Of a stretch of 64,000 bases of DNA, positions 1 to 12,800 are shown piece by piece (the first letter of the stretch is position 1; each line of letters opens with the position of its first letter). The notes below the pieces were generated by a model. It made no database searches, was not told the DNA's origin, and saw only the letters and a list, made by a program, of their open reading frames with translations. This DNA is from Enoplosus armatus (lineage: Eukaryota > Chordata > Actinopteri > Centrarchiformes > Enoplosidae): the NCBI RefSeq assembly GCF_043641665.1, contig NC_092186.1, forward strand, positions 14,140,001-14,204,000, given 5' to 3'. The position numbers and the translations under genes are program-made.

Positions 1-734
1 ATCCTGAAAGCTGCCAGTAAAATACAATATGTCTCCCCTGTGTTCTAGCTCCCATTCACTCTGTGCCTGGTGTCTACTTGTGCTTCTTCCAACTTTTGTG
101 TTGTCTCTTAAGTCTGGCTGGTCTCTGTTTCATGCTGGCACAGCACTATAAATAGCCTCTGAAATCTGTGGCCAGGTTCAGTTGGCTCATGCACCCTGTA
201 CAAACAGCTGCTCGGTTAGTGGATGTACAACTTCATTACCAGGAACTGCTCTTCAGTAGAATACAGTCATTGTGAAAAGTGCTTTTGAGATTATTCCAAG
301 TGAAGAGACATTGCTGTTTTTGAAATGTAATTTCTGAGCACCACAAATGTATTCCTACTCACACTCATTGTACGTGGCTGGTGGCAGAAAATTGAGCAGC
401 AGAAATTGGCAGGGAAAGCTGTATGAAATAAAAACAAATTTATTTACTGGAGCGTTACTAGGGGTGCCAAAGAAAATATACTTTGGGTAAACTGCAAAAC
501 AAAATTGTTATGTTGCATCACCTTTCCCACACAGCAACTTAAGTAACTTCATAAATACACTTAAGACAGTTCTCTGTGTGTATTTATTTTCTAGTGACTC
601 TGTGCGGTGGTGGCATGTATGCATATACGTGCTAACACATGCAGTCATGTTCCATGCGGTCAACATGAACTATATTCAATTGCAATGCTCTTCACTGGCA
701 GCATCTAAGGTATTCATTTTCTGTTTCTCTGCAG
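1..734 (+). other. cep350: cep350 intron (3' part)
   Basis: No exon recognised. The stretch is AT-rich and ends in the acceptor tract before position 735. Exons for the CEP350 N terminus are expected upstream of the window. Confidence 0.7.
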
Positions 735-854
735 TGATAAGTCCTGCATCGTGGCGAGAGGGCCAAAAGCTGGTAAAGATGGTACTTGGTCCAGTTCCCA
801 AGCTGCCCAGGGAGGAGGACCAGTCCTATCCAGCTGATGGACTGAGCAGAACAG
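735..854 (+). CDS. cep350: cep350 window exon 1
   Basis: Flanked by an acceptor (tctctgcag) and a donor (gtggga). Enters with two bases of a split codon and leaves with one (phase 1 to phase 1). Encodes SWREGQKLVKMVLGPVPKLP, matching the human SWRDGQKLVKKILGP block near residue 430. Confidence 0.9.
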
Positions 855-3800
855 GTGGGACCTGGAGAACTATTACCCTTCTATACATGCCACTACACCC
901 CTGTCTTATATTACTATGTTAGCGGACCCAGCTTGCCTATAACAGTCGCATGTAACACAAGACTTGAAGTGACAAGAGTGACAAGGGGGTCACAAGTGAC
1001 AATAAGTGTAAATGAGGTTTTACACTTGAGTTTCTACCTGCCCCTTCTTTCAGACATCTTGTGTCCTCATTTTAGTTTTATCTGATTTCTCATGTTGCCA
1101 TGTGTCTTTCACTTTTAGAATTAAACAGATTTCCTCCACTGGGTGCTATTACATGTGAGTTTTTACATGTATTTGGAAGATGTTTAAAACAAATGATCTC
1201 TGGTTTGTTATAGAGGTTTTGCTTGTCTGGGACCCACAGTCAGACAGCAGGACTGACAACAGAGCCAGTCAGAATATCAATAAATAAAGAGTCTTTGACT
1301 GCCGCTGTGAACACACAACCATAGACTCTGTCTCACACTTTCTCATACTCACACACTATCTGCATCCACCTCTGTCTTTGCTAGCTGCGTCTGTACTGGG
1401 TACCACTGACCGGAAGGAATAGAGATTGACTGGCTGTTCTGGTTGGGTGCACAATTAGAAATGGCCTGATTTCCAGAGGTTGCCCCCAGTGCAGGCGGCA
1501 TGTACTCTAGGGAGTGGCTGAGTGGGGCAGGGAGATGCAATGAGGCTCACTATAGCCATGTTCTGAAAGAAAAAACACTGTCTGGATTAGATACTGTAAA
1601 ATCTAGATTTTCAATTTGGCCCAGATTAGAGTTGCCGTGGCAAGCCTTCCCCCCAAGCCTCATTTATTATGTTTTCTCTGTCTGGATCTTGTGCTCTAGT
1701 GGAGTTTTTTTAAATCTGCTGCAGTCAGTTGTTGTTGCATCTAGTGTTTTTCGAGCTGTGATGAACCCATTTATTACAGATATTGATCATAGATAAACAG
1801 GAATACGTCTTATAGGATTGTATAGCCTACTAGTTAAAAATGTAAAGACTGGTCACACATGTGAAAGCAAATTTGACATTTGCAATGTTTCATCAACCTA
1901 GTTTCCACTTAAGACTTTTAGCATTGGAGCTACTCAGCAGCATGCACTATGTTAATGTGTGTGTATGTTTGTTTCCATTAAGTTGATTACCAGTTACCAA
2001 CTGTAACATTTTGCCTTTCTGTAAATGTCCACCAGCTTCCCGTCACCGTTCCAGTTCAGACCCACGCTCAGAATCAAATCCACGGTCTCGCCCTCGCAGC
2101 ACAGACGGGCCTCGTAGTGGATTTCAGGGACAATCCAAAAGCCACTTCACAACCACATCTACCCCCTCATCTACTGATCGGGACAAAGCCCCAGTGGGTG
2201 TAAGCACGGACCTGTTGTCAGCAGACATCCAGGGGATACTTGATGACCTTCAACTGGAGGTCAAAACAGCTGAGAGGGAGGAGAGAGCCCGGCAAAGGTC
2301 CCGAGGCGGGAGCAGTGGTAGGAGAGGGAGAGGGGGATCAGGGTCACGAACAAGGACTCCAGTCTCTGTTTGGGGAACTAATATGGCTACAGGTAGCTCC
2401 TCAAGAGGCTGCCGCAGCGCCAGCCCCACTACTCACCGACCGGAGACTGCCGACATGGCTGACACAGGGCACAAAAAGCGACATTATGATGCAGATACTG
2501 TTCGCCAGTACATTTCCAGGCAACAAGAGGAGAGAAAGAGGCGACAATCAGAAGAGAAGAGGGCACTGAGGGAGGAGGCAGAGAGGAGAAACCAGAGATT
2601 GCAGGAGCTCTACAGGAAGCAAAGAGAAGTAGCTAAAACAGTGGCCCTTCCCAGCGAGGCCCCTGTGGCCCCTGTACAAAAGCGACTACAGGAGACCTAC
2701 AACAAACTGCTGCTGGAGGAGGCCCAGCTGGGCGAGGAGGCCGCACAGACTCAACCTGCTGCTCCTTCTAGTCAAATGGTAGGTACACATGAAGCATTAT
2801 TCTACCCAATACAGCTTTTATATATAAATAAGGAGACACAGCTAAATTAATTAATGAAATTATTACATATGTAAGAAAAACATTTATGAATTTTTGACGT
2901 GTGTTAACGTGTTCTGCCACAGAGACCAATGTACCAGCCCTCAGGAGAGTCGGACAAAGAGAACAAAAGACTAGAGGCGCCACAGAGCCCCTCGAGCAGT
3001 GACAGGTCTTTGAATGATCAGCCACCTCCTCCGTTATCCAGGTAACACATAAACTCCCTGAATAACAAACCCCCTACACAGATTTATTGACTCATATAAA
3101 CAACAAACAACTCTCGGCAGAGTACACAAAATCTGGTATCTTCTGTATATAATGTTTGGGCGATAAATTCTGGGGAATCACCTGACTGTACCAGACAGAG
3201 AAACTGTTTGTTCCCAGTCAGTTTGTTTTTATGAACACCCCTTGCAAGTATCCCAGGCGCCTTATTGCTCTGCATTTTAATACAGGATTAAAGAAGAATA
3301 CTCAAGGGCACTTTTGCAGTCACTGATTCTATTTTCGATTCATGAAAGATCTCAGCTAATTGACTGGAAATAAAGATGAGCGTGTATAATGATTTTACTT
3401 GTGAAACAGATATAATAATCATCTTTGTCTGTGTATATTGAGTGATTATAGTTATTCTGATTTGTAGTTTTCCATCCTGTTCATTATGTTCTGTTCCACA
3501 GTTATATATCAAGGTGGTGAATGCATTTATTAAAAAAGTCTAGCTGTAAGAAACATTACGATGCAATACACCGGTGTTTCTGCAGGTGAGTGTAGACACA
3601 AATGTCAAAGAAATGTTTTTACAGTACTCTGAATACCCAGAATGGCTGTAAATCCTGTCTGTGAACATTCACAATGAAGGTTCTCTTATTTTCTTTCTTC
3701 AGTAGCAAGCATGTTGAATACACTTGCGTATGTCTAGTTTTATCATTCAAAGCAAGCTGTTTATGTCTCTTTTTTCTGTCCATTTAACTTCTCCTTTCTT

Positions 3801-6800
3801 TGGTGTTCTCCCTATTGCAGGAATGATCTGGATGTTGGAGTTGCCTCTTTGCTTCAGCCTGATCGTCTGAGCCCAGCTGTTCGACCCACGACTGGACCCA
3901 GCATCAGTGGGCTATCCCCTTTTGGTGACAATCTCCTCTCTCACCTTCTCAGGCTGGAGACTGCAGTGGCAGCTAGTGATATCACTCACACCCAGCGGCC
4001 AGCCACAGCACCTTCTAACAGATCGCGCCGCATTGAGGCCCTCAAGGCCACAGCTGCATCCCTCTCCAACCGTATAGAGAGTGAGGCACGGAAGCTTGCT
4101 GGGGAGGGGATCAACTACGGTACAACAACTTCAATGGACATGGATACTATTTTGGCTCCTAGGCCCTCTCAAGCTAATCTTGATGATGGATGCTGGGTAG
4201 AAACAGCAGCCACAGAAAATAATGATGTGGCGTTGAGGATCCAGAGGATTTTGACAAGCACAGGTCATAGTTCATACAGTGGCACAGCTCTTCCAGGAGC
4301 AGGCAATCTGCACGCCCTCAGGGGACAGAAAGAAACAAAGGGCACACACACCAATTTGACCAATCCACAAACAACTGCTGATGTAACAGGGCCCATTGTC
4401 AACAGTTATACACATGAAAGGAGGAAGCTAGTCAATGGCTTGGAAAAGGTAGAGAGAATGGATAAAATGGCACAAAGGAGAGGGTATGGATTGATAGAGG
4501 AAAAGAGTCAGACAGATCTCCATGACTCAAGTGCCGGTTCCATCAGTGAAGGTCCTCTTCTGAGTGAAGGGAGTTTTTCTGAGGATGAGGCAAGCCCTCC
4601 TCACCCCTCCAACAATTGTGTACCTAGACCAGCAGATCGCCTGGAGGCCAGGGACTACTGTGCAGGTCAAAGACGGGATTACCAGCGGTTGTCAGAGTTC
4701 CAGAGGGAGGCGGCGAGGTGCTCGGCCCTCAGCTCACCCTTTGCGCAGCATGACGGCAGCAAAGCAGCCTGGGATGAGCTGAACAAAGGAAGCCCTCTAA
4801 GTGTTATCAACATTTTCACGAAGAACCTTCATGGCCAAGCCAAAGGTTAGTTCACATATGAGTGTCTTTCTATTAATATGTCAGAGTCAGGTTCTCCATA
4901 TTAGATGACAACTTCACCAGCGTCAGTGGATTTATGAACAGTTGAGTAGGTCATTTTTATCTTCTTTTAATGTTAATTTTTGTATTTGTGGCCAACAGAG
5001 CAAAAAAAAAAAGGAAATGGTGAGAATGTTGTGTTTAGTTAGTATCTACGGGTAAACTTATAATAAAAATGTCACCATATAAAGAATGTTTGTATGGAAA
5101 ACTGTAGTGGACACGCTAACAACACATATAACATACTGACAGCCAGTCTAAGGCAAGATCATAAATATTTCTTTCCTGTCTGTTCTATCTCCACCCTGTC
5201 CTGTAGTGAGTGAGAGGAACTCTCCCTCTGCCCATTCTTTGCACTCTGGAAATGGCCCCGTAGACGCAGCAGTCTATGAAGATGACTTTGTGTCATCACA
5301 TAGCAGCGGAGCCAGTGGCCAGTTAAAAAGAGGCTCCAATTCTCGCAGGTAAGAGAAACATGGTGAATGTTGTGTTTTCAAAGTGACCACTGGATGGCAT
5401 TCATGTCACACAAATAGAAAGCTCATGCAGCCCGTTCAGACAGCAATCCCCCCTCTGTATTATTGAGCTCATAGATTATTTTCTTTGCAGACTTGTGAGG
5501 AGTGACTGGTACAAACCTCTCAGACAGATTAACTCTGCTGTTTGTTCCATGTTAATTAGACATGTTAATTTTTTGTGCTGTGTTACAGATTCTGAATTTT
5601 ATTTAAAAGTGATTTGATTATACATCTTTCTCCCCTCTCTTTTAGCGTGAACAGTCATTTTGAGGAGCTGATGAGGAGGTCTCCTTATGAGAATAGCACC
5701 GGAGGCATCAATTCCCACCATTCATCCTTTCATTCATCTATTCACTCACCACATCTTTCTTCTGGTTCACCGTCTGGCTCCTCACCTTTCTCCAAGCACT
5801 CTGCCAGAAAAAGAGGTGAGGATTGATATTTTTGCATAATTTCGTGGTATGACTCTGAATTTTCAAGATATTTTTTTATTATTAAGAAGGAAATGAAGCA
5901 AAGTGTCTCTGTATGGTCAAATGTTGTATTTTAGCAGTTATACATCCTTCTGCTGCACAATATAATTACTCCATTCCTCCGCAGGCATAGCATCAGACCA
6001 GAGTGATGCCACGCTGGTGGAAGAGCAGAGGAGCTCCTGTTCGCCTCCCTCAGAGGTTTTATCCTCTGACTCCAGGAAGAGGGACTCAGACAAAAGCTCT
6101 GTCCACAGCCAGGCCAAGAGTGTCCACTCTAATGACGTTTCGGGGGAAACTTCTCACCACAGGTAATGATCTAGACAGACTCATTAAAGGGAAAGTTTGT
6201 TACTTTTGGTTTAGTCAAATGCCGCAAAAGTCAAAAAAATACTTTACAAGGTTCCACTGAGTGTTTTTCGGTTAAGAGTATCTCTAAGATATCAAATTGA
6301 AGAGACTGTGCAGTGGCATCCGAGAGGTGGATGAACGGTGTTTGTAATTACCCACACATCCAGTTGTCTCTGGTATTTCCTTCCTGGTTTTCAGTAACCT
6401 TCAGTGCAACACTGTTTTGTGGGAAGAGTGGTGGTGCTATTGGTTTACATTGGGATATTTCTGTGCTGTCCTGGATATGGTAGGTCATAGATGTTTCTTT
6501 CAGGGTCACAGCATTGTATTTCCTTATTTCCTGGTGCTTATTTGATTTCACAATGCTTTTGTGATAAATTGAAACCTTTTCTGTTTTCACTGGAAACAGA
6601 TTCATCTGTTTAAAGTAATATTGAAATTAGCCCATGAAGCCACACTGTTTCCTTCCCAAAGCATTTCCAAGCTAAACTGAAATGGATTTTAAAAGTCTAT
6701 GTTCACTTAGGGCTGAATGGGATCTCTTCAGCACTGGGTCATCTCAGTTGCTACTGTTCCAACTACTCAGAAACCTCCACTTGGTATATTCTGTAATTAC

Positions 6801-9800
6801 CCAAAGGTTAATTTATCTGGGCATGACTAATTACTAAACTACACTAGTTGAGGCTGCCAGTCTAAACAGTCTTGCAGCTTGCTGTTCTATTGAAAGCCTG
6901 AGGGTTTAAGCAGCCATGTAGTGCCCAGCAACAGGAGGAGGCTGCAGTTAGACCCAAGACAGAAAACAGTGGTTATTTTGTTTTGGGGGCCTGCAGAGTC
7001 GTTGGGAGGGTCAGCCGGCTTCACCACAGCTTGGGGCTGCTGCCAAAGGAAAGGAGAGAGTTTTTTTGTTCTTTTAATCTCAGTGCCCAGTAGTGACATT
7101 TGAGCCATCTAATGGTACTCTAAAGCCCAGGTGGCAGATTCCTGCCACTCTGTGGAGCCTGTGTGTCTTACACGATAAAGGCAAAACATTCAGACAGGAT
7201 TATGTCCTTCATAGCACCATTTACAAAGCAGGCTGACATTTTACTTTGATGGTGACTTAGTGTTCATTACGATGACAGAAAGAGTCAACAATTATTACTT
7301 TATAGACAGCGTATGTAGGTCTCAATGAGTCCTGTAGGCTTTTGGCAGACTGCAATCATATCTATTTCTCTTCATATGACAGCTAACTGGTTTAGCATTG
7401 AAATCATGGTAATATTGTTGTATTGTAATATATTAATTGAGACTGATTGTTATCCTTAGAGGAAAAAGGTGCCACTGTCTAATATCCTCAATGGGAAAGT
7501 AGAGCGTATCCTGATCTCTTTAAACATCGCCCTTGGCCTCTGATCATCTCTGAGCAGCACAATATATCCATTCATAGTCTGGGCCTCTCACAGCAGGGTT
7601 ATGCTGCCTCAGTCAGTTCTAGGGTTTGCAGGACCAGGGGCCCCCTCTTTCTTTATCTTTTGGTCAGCCTGCTCCTCTGTTCAAAATGGTCAACCCACTC
7701 TGCAAAGCTCTTAACATCCCAGCAATTTGTTGTCTTTCATTTCTTAATATATGAACATATAGAAACATCTTTAGAAGTGGTACATTTACCTCTGATACTC
7801 AATCTGAATGCTACAAACGTATCCAGAGGAGATGTTTTCTGGTTTCACAATAGTATTTGGTCTTTCATGAACTACTTAACTGAGCTTTTTTCTTTCTTTC
7901 GTTTTCTAAATATATTTCTAGTTTGGGACATGACAGTAAGAAGTCTAAAGCAGCCAGGCCCAAACAGGCTTCTCTTTCTGGCTCTCCAGACCCTGGTTCT
8001 CCTCCAGGAGCAGACTCACCCAGCGAGCCTGTGAGAAGTGGTTCTCTGGGGGCAAATAACCCAAACACCACAGCTCGCAGTGGTAGAGCAGAGACCAAGA
8101 CCACAGGTAAATAAAACTTGTATTATTATAATAAACAACAGATGTTATGTGAAGCAGCACTTTATTAGGAAAAATTGGATAGTATGCACTGCGAGGTTTA
8201 AGAAATGAGTGGACCAAGTTTTACCTTTTGTCATCACTATCTCACTATCTATTTGTCATCTCGCTAGTCTAGCTGAAGTCACTGTCACAAAGATCGAAAC
8301 TTAACTTTTTGGTTTTGGACTCCATAGACTTATTTGTGAATCATGTTATTCTCAAAGTGCACCTCTCTCACCGTATCTGCCCCTCCTTTCTCTCAGGTGA
8401 GCTACAATATTCGCCTGCTGTCTTGCAGCAGCGTATGGCAGCAGAGCTCCACTACTTGGAGTCCATCGAGGAGTCGGTCCGACAGCTGGGGGACGTGGAG
8501 AGGCTGATGGGCGTATCTATGGCTCAGCAGGAGAGCGTGTCGTTGGCCCAGATGCTCAAGGTGAAGAAGGGTTTTTTTTTTGCTGAGAGTAACAAGTATG
8601 TGTAGATTAGGACTACGAAGGAGCTCTGCTGTGTCTCAAATGTTTACATATCAGAGGTTGTATTATTGTATTGTGTATAAATTTTAATTACATGCTGATG
8701 CCACACAGTGATGATTTTGTGTAAAGCTTAATATTTTGATGGTTGTAAGACAGAACACACTCTAAGCTGTGCTTTTATTCAGAATTGTGGTATAAGTTAC
8801 AACGTCTGTACTTGACATAATGTACCATACAAATGTTAATTACACAATGTTAAGTAATTCCCAATAACTGTACTTATTAGGAACTTAAATTGATTATTGA
8901 TGCTGCATAACATTTACATGATAAATACTTTAAAGAGCTTTTTTGGCCTCCATAAAGTTCAGTGACGTACTACCTCACTAATGTCTGTATTGATGCACTG
9001 TTTTGACTTGCTCTGTGAACACCTGCAGGCCAAGCAGCAGCGCCATGAGCGTGACCTCTATGAGCTGAAGATCAAGGCTGAAAGGGAAGCCCTGGAGACA
9101 CAGCTACAGCTGGAGGAAAACCGGCAGAGGGTGGCCAGGGTACAACTACACACACACACACACATACACAGTTCATCAATTAGTTCACTAACTCATCAAC
9201 AATATATGTGTGCATTTGTAGATGATATATTTAGTGTAAGCTTCCTTGAATTCTAAGGTATGAGTGCTTTTATTCTTATGTGTGTATGATGTCCATGCTT
9301 GATTTTGTTCAGGCTCACATACAACTGCAGGAAAGCTTGGCAGGAACTCAAAAAGAGACTTTGGAGGGCCTCCAGGAGGCAACTACGAAGATGATGAGTC
9401 AACAGGCTGAGGCAGCACGGTACACAGCAGACACTGCCCGACACATCAAGGAGGTTAGCCATCACTGCCTTCCCCCTCTGCCTGGAAAACAGCCTGTGTC
9501 TTCATTTTGTAACAAAAGCAGATTGATTGTCGAGTTTGAGTAAAGAAATGATAAGAAAACGTAATATCCAGTGTAAGACTCAAATATTTGATCTGTATGT
9601 TGTGTTCTTGTCTGTCAGATGACAGAATTGGCACGGTCGCAGATAGCAGGAGCTCTGGTTGTCCCCCCTGTTGATACTGATTCCTCTATGTTGGATGAGC
9701 GGGAAGAACAGCAGAGCTCCTATTCAAAGCAGCGACAGGACAAAATTGACTCTGACAGGTAAGCAAAAAGCACCTTTTGTGAAAGACCTGGTTTTTATCA

Positions 9801-12800
9801 TTTACACTGCTGTGAATGGTTTTTAACATCTCTAAACTCCACTTGTGTTGTGAGTTAAATTTATGACAGGAATTCAGAATGGACTAAATCATATTACTTG
9901 TTGGAGATTATGCATTGCTACCTACAAAGAGGCCTTCTGTCATCAGTTGAAGCATTATAAACATTTACCACTGAGGGATAAATTTAGTATGTCCTAAATG
10001 TTTGTTAAATCCTTTCTGCATCCTCTCGTACAGCTTCCAAAGTGAGGTGTCAAGCAGAAGGAACAGGCTAGATAAACCCCTGTCTTCACTGAACAGCCTT
10101 AGTCACTCTGACTCTCCATCCTTCAGAAGACCCAACCTCAGGTACCATTCAGGCCTCTCATGTAGCACTAATTTCACTCCATTAGATATGGGGAAGAGAA
10201 ATCTAAAGAGACACTATATCTGTCATTTTCCATTTTTCCTCAGTGGAGCAGACTCAAGCAGCCACCATAGCCCGTCCCAAGTCTCCTCAGACCAGAGAGA
10301 ACACACAGAACGTACGAAAAAAGACGCAGTAGAGGGGAAATGGAGGAAGGGGGGAGCTGAAGGGAGGACACAGAGGGAGGCAAGCAGCAGCTCCATAGAG
10401 GAAGTTCTTACAGCAGCAAATGACTCCCTCTGCAGTGACAGCATCCCCTCTGTAGTGGAGGAGAAAGGTATCAGAGCACGTCTCTTAGTTTAAAAGTTAC
10501 TTTTTTGTGTGTGCACACACCTATTTTCCTATTAATTCAACTTTCCAAACTGTCACCACCTCTGTTAGAGAACATGTGAAAACCTTACTGCCATCATTTA
10601 ATCTGTACTAGAGCCACACATATGGCACCTAAAAATTGCCAAGAAAGTGGATATAGTTGAGAATTTATAGCGTACAGTGAGCTTCTCTTATTTTTGGCCC
10701 TCCAGGAGACAGTACGTCGGTGGCAACAGAGTACTCTCTCAAGTTTGATGAGTCCATGACCGAGGATGAGATAGAAGAGCGCTCCTTCCGCTCTCTGCTG
10801 CCATCTGAGGCCCACCGCCGTGGAACTAAGGACAAGTCCCGCCACCATGAGGAATCAGAGGATGATGGAGCCAATCACAACACGACATTGGTTTCTGGGG
10901 CACACAATATCTTAAAGGTGAGAGGGTAGTGTAGTCACACAAATGTTGGACAACTGGTTGACAATGGAAGGTGGGTGTGATTACTGACAGTACGTATTTG
11001 TATTTGTCCCCTAAAAAGTCCCTCCTTTTGTCCTCTCATCAAATTATTTCTTCACTTTACTTCTCCTGTGTTTCTTTAATCTCCTTTCCTTTTAATTTGT
11101 CTCTTGCTGTGGATCTTTTCTCTCATCCCAATATAATCTCAACCTTTTCACCTTTTATTCTCCTGCAGTCTCAGGATGCAAACATGGCCTTCTCTGGTGG
11201 ACAGGACAGCTTTTCCCAGTTCACCATGGACATGGTGCGTCAGTACATGAAGGACGAAGAGGTAAGACTGCAGCACCAGAGCTCTCTGCTGCGTCTTCGC
11301 CAGAAAGCTGTCAAAGAGAAGACCAGAACTGAGCTTGCCTGGCTAGAGCACCAGAAACAGAGACTGAGGGACAAAGGAGAGGATGACAAAATGCCACCCA
11401 TCAGAAAGAAGCAGAGGGGCCTTCTGATGAAACTACAACAGGAGCAGGTATGTGGGGGCGAAAACACAATGACATTAAATGAAAATTGAGCTTTGGGGTA
11501 TACTGTGATGTTAACATTACTTACTAACTAACCAACTTTTTTTCCTGCTTATGTTCCCAGGCTGAGATCAAGCGACTTCAGGAGGCCAACAAAGCAGCCA
11601 GGAAGGAAAGGCAGCTGTTGCTGATGCAACAGGAGGAGATTGAGCGGATGAGAAACTCTACACTCAGACTGAAGGAGCGTCTCAAGTATGCTGGGGGTGA
11701 AGCACCTTCTGTAAGTAGTGCAACAGTCACTAATCACCATCACAGCCTATACGGAGGAACTGATAGATTTAAGGGGTTTCATTTCAGTATTGAATCTTAA
11801 TGGAATCAAGAAAGAAAACTTATTAACAACATGCTGCCATGTTCATTTTAAACTTTTTTTTTATTGGCTTTACTAATGCTTGGCCTGTCTGCATGTCCAT
11901 TCATCCATCCTCCAGGAGACTCCTGTGTCAGAGACCCCTGTATCTGAGGCAGCCTCCCCCAACATGAGACATGCTGAGGATATCCGCAGCCCCTCTCCCT
12001 CACTCTCCATCTCTGGAAGTGAGACTAGCAGCATCATGCAGAAGCTCAAGAAGATGCGCTCTCACATGGATGAGAAGTAAAGACTTTCATTTAATTTTTC
12101 ATGTGTGAATAGGTTTCTCCCTTATCTGTGTTTAACAGCGCTTACTGTTGGTGTGTCCTGCTGTCATTTCCCTTGAGGTCCCTTTTGTGCCTGTAAAAAT
12201 ATTTTCCCGAAACGGTAGGGAGGCTGATCTGTTAACACTGACACTGATGTTGTTTTTTTTGCGTAACACCACTGCACAGTTTACACTTAGCCTCAAGTAG
12301 GGCTTTGCATTAAGTGGTGAGCTGTGCTGTTTGCGGGGTCTTTTTCTTTTTCATTCATTCTACCATGACAAGTCACAAAAGTCATAAATCTTCTAATTCT
12401 ATACATAGGGTCTTTACCTCAACTAGCAACTAACCTAATCAGTGCACGCTTTTGCTGTATAAAATGCTGTGGATATGTGTATGTGTGGATGTGAAGATAA
12501 GCATGCTCCATGTTGTCCTCCCTCTGAACTAGACAAGAATACACATTCTCTGCTACAATACCTCCCTTAACTCCAGATTTGTACAATTTATAACAGTACT
12601 TTGCTGGAGGATCTGTACTAAGAGAATATCAGACAATATTCAACTTAAATGATTGTAACACTATGTAATCTTAATACTGAAACATTCAATTACAGAGGTA
12701 TAATTATTTTCCAGAAAAGGATAATTTTTATTACACCCACTTCCTTTTTGTGTTGACTTGTGCTCGGAGTTCCTGTAGGTCCTCCAAGGTTTTAGATTTG

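Noticed and set aside
2240..2569. 109-codon plus-strand frame inside cep350
   Set aside because: Alternative-frame shadow of cep350 window exon 2.
6887..7108. GC-richer segment open on both strands in a cep350 intron
   Set aside because: No splice pair gives the needed phase and neither translation resembles CEP350 or another protein I know.
9148..9170. Tandem repeats considered as a CRISPR-like array (also all CA/GT tracts)
   Set aside because: Simple dinucleotide microsatellites without spacers, in a vertebrate genome.
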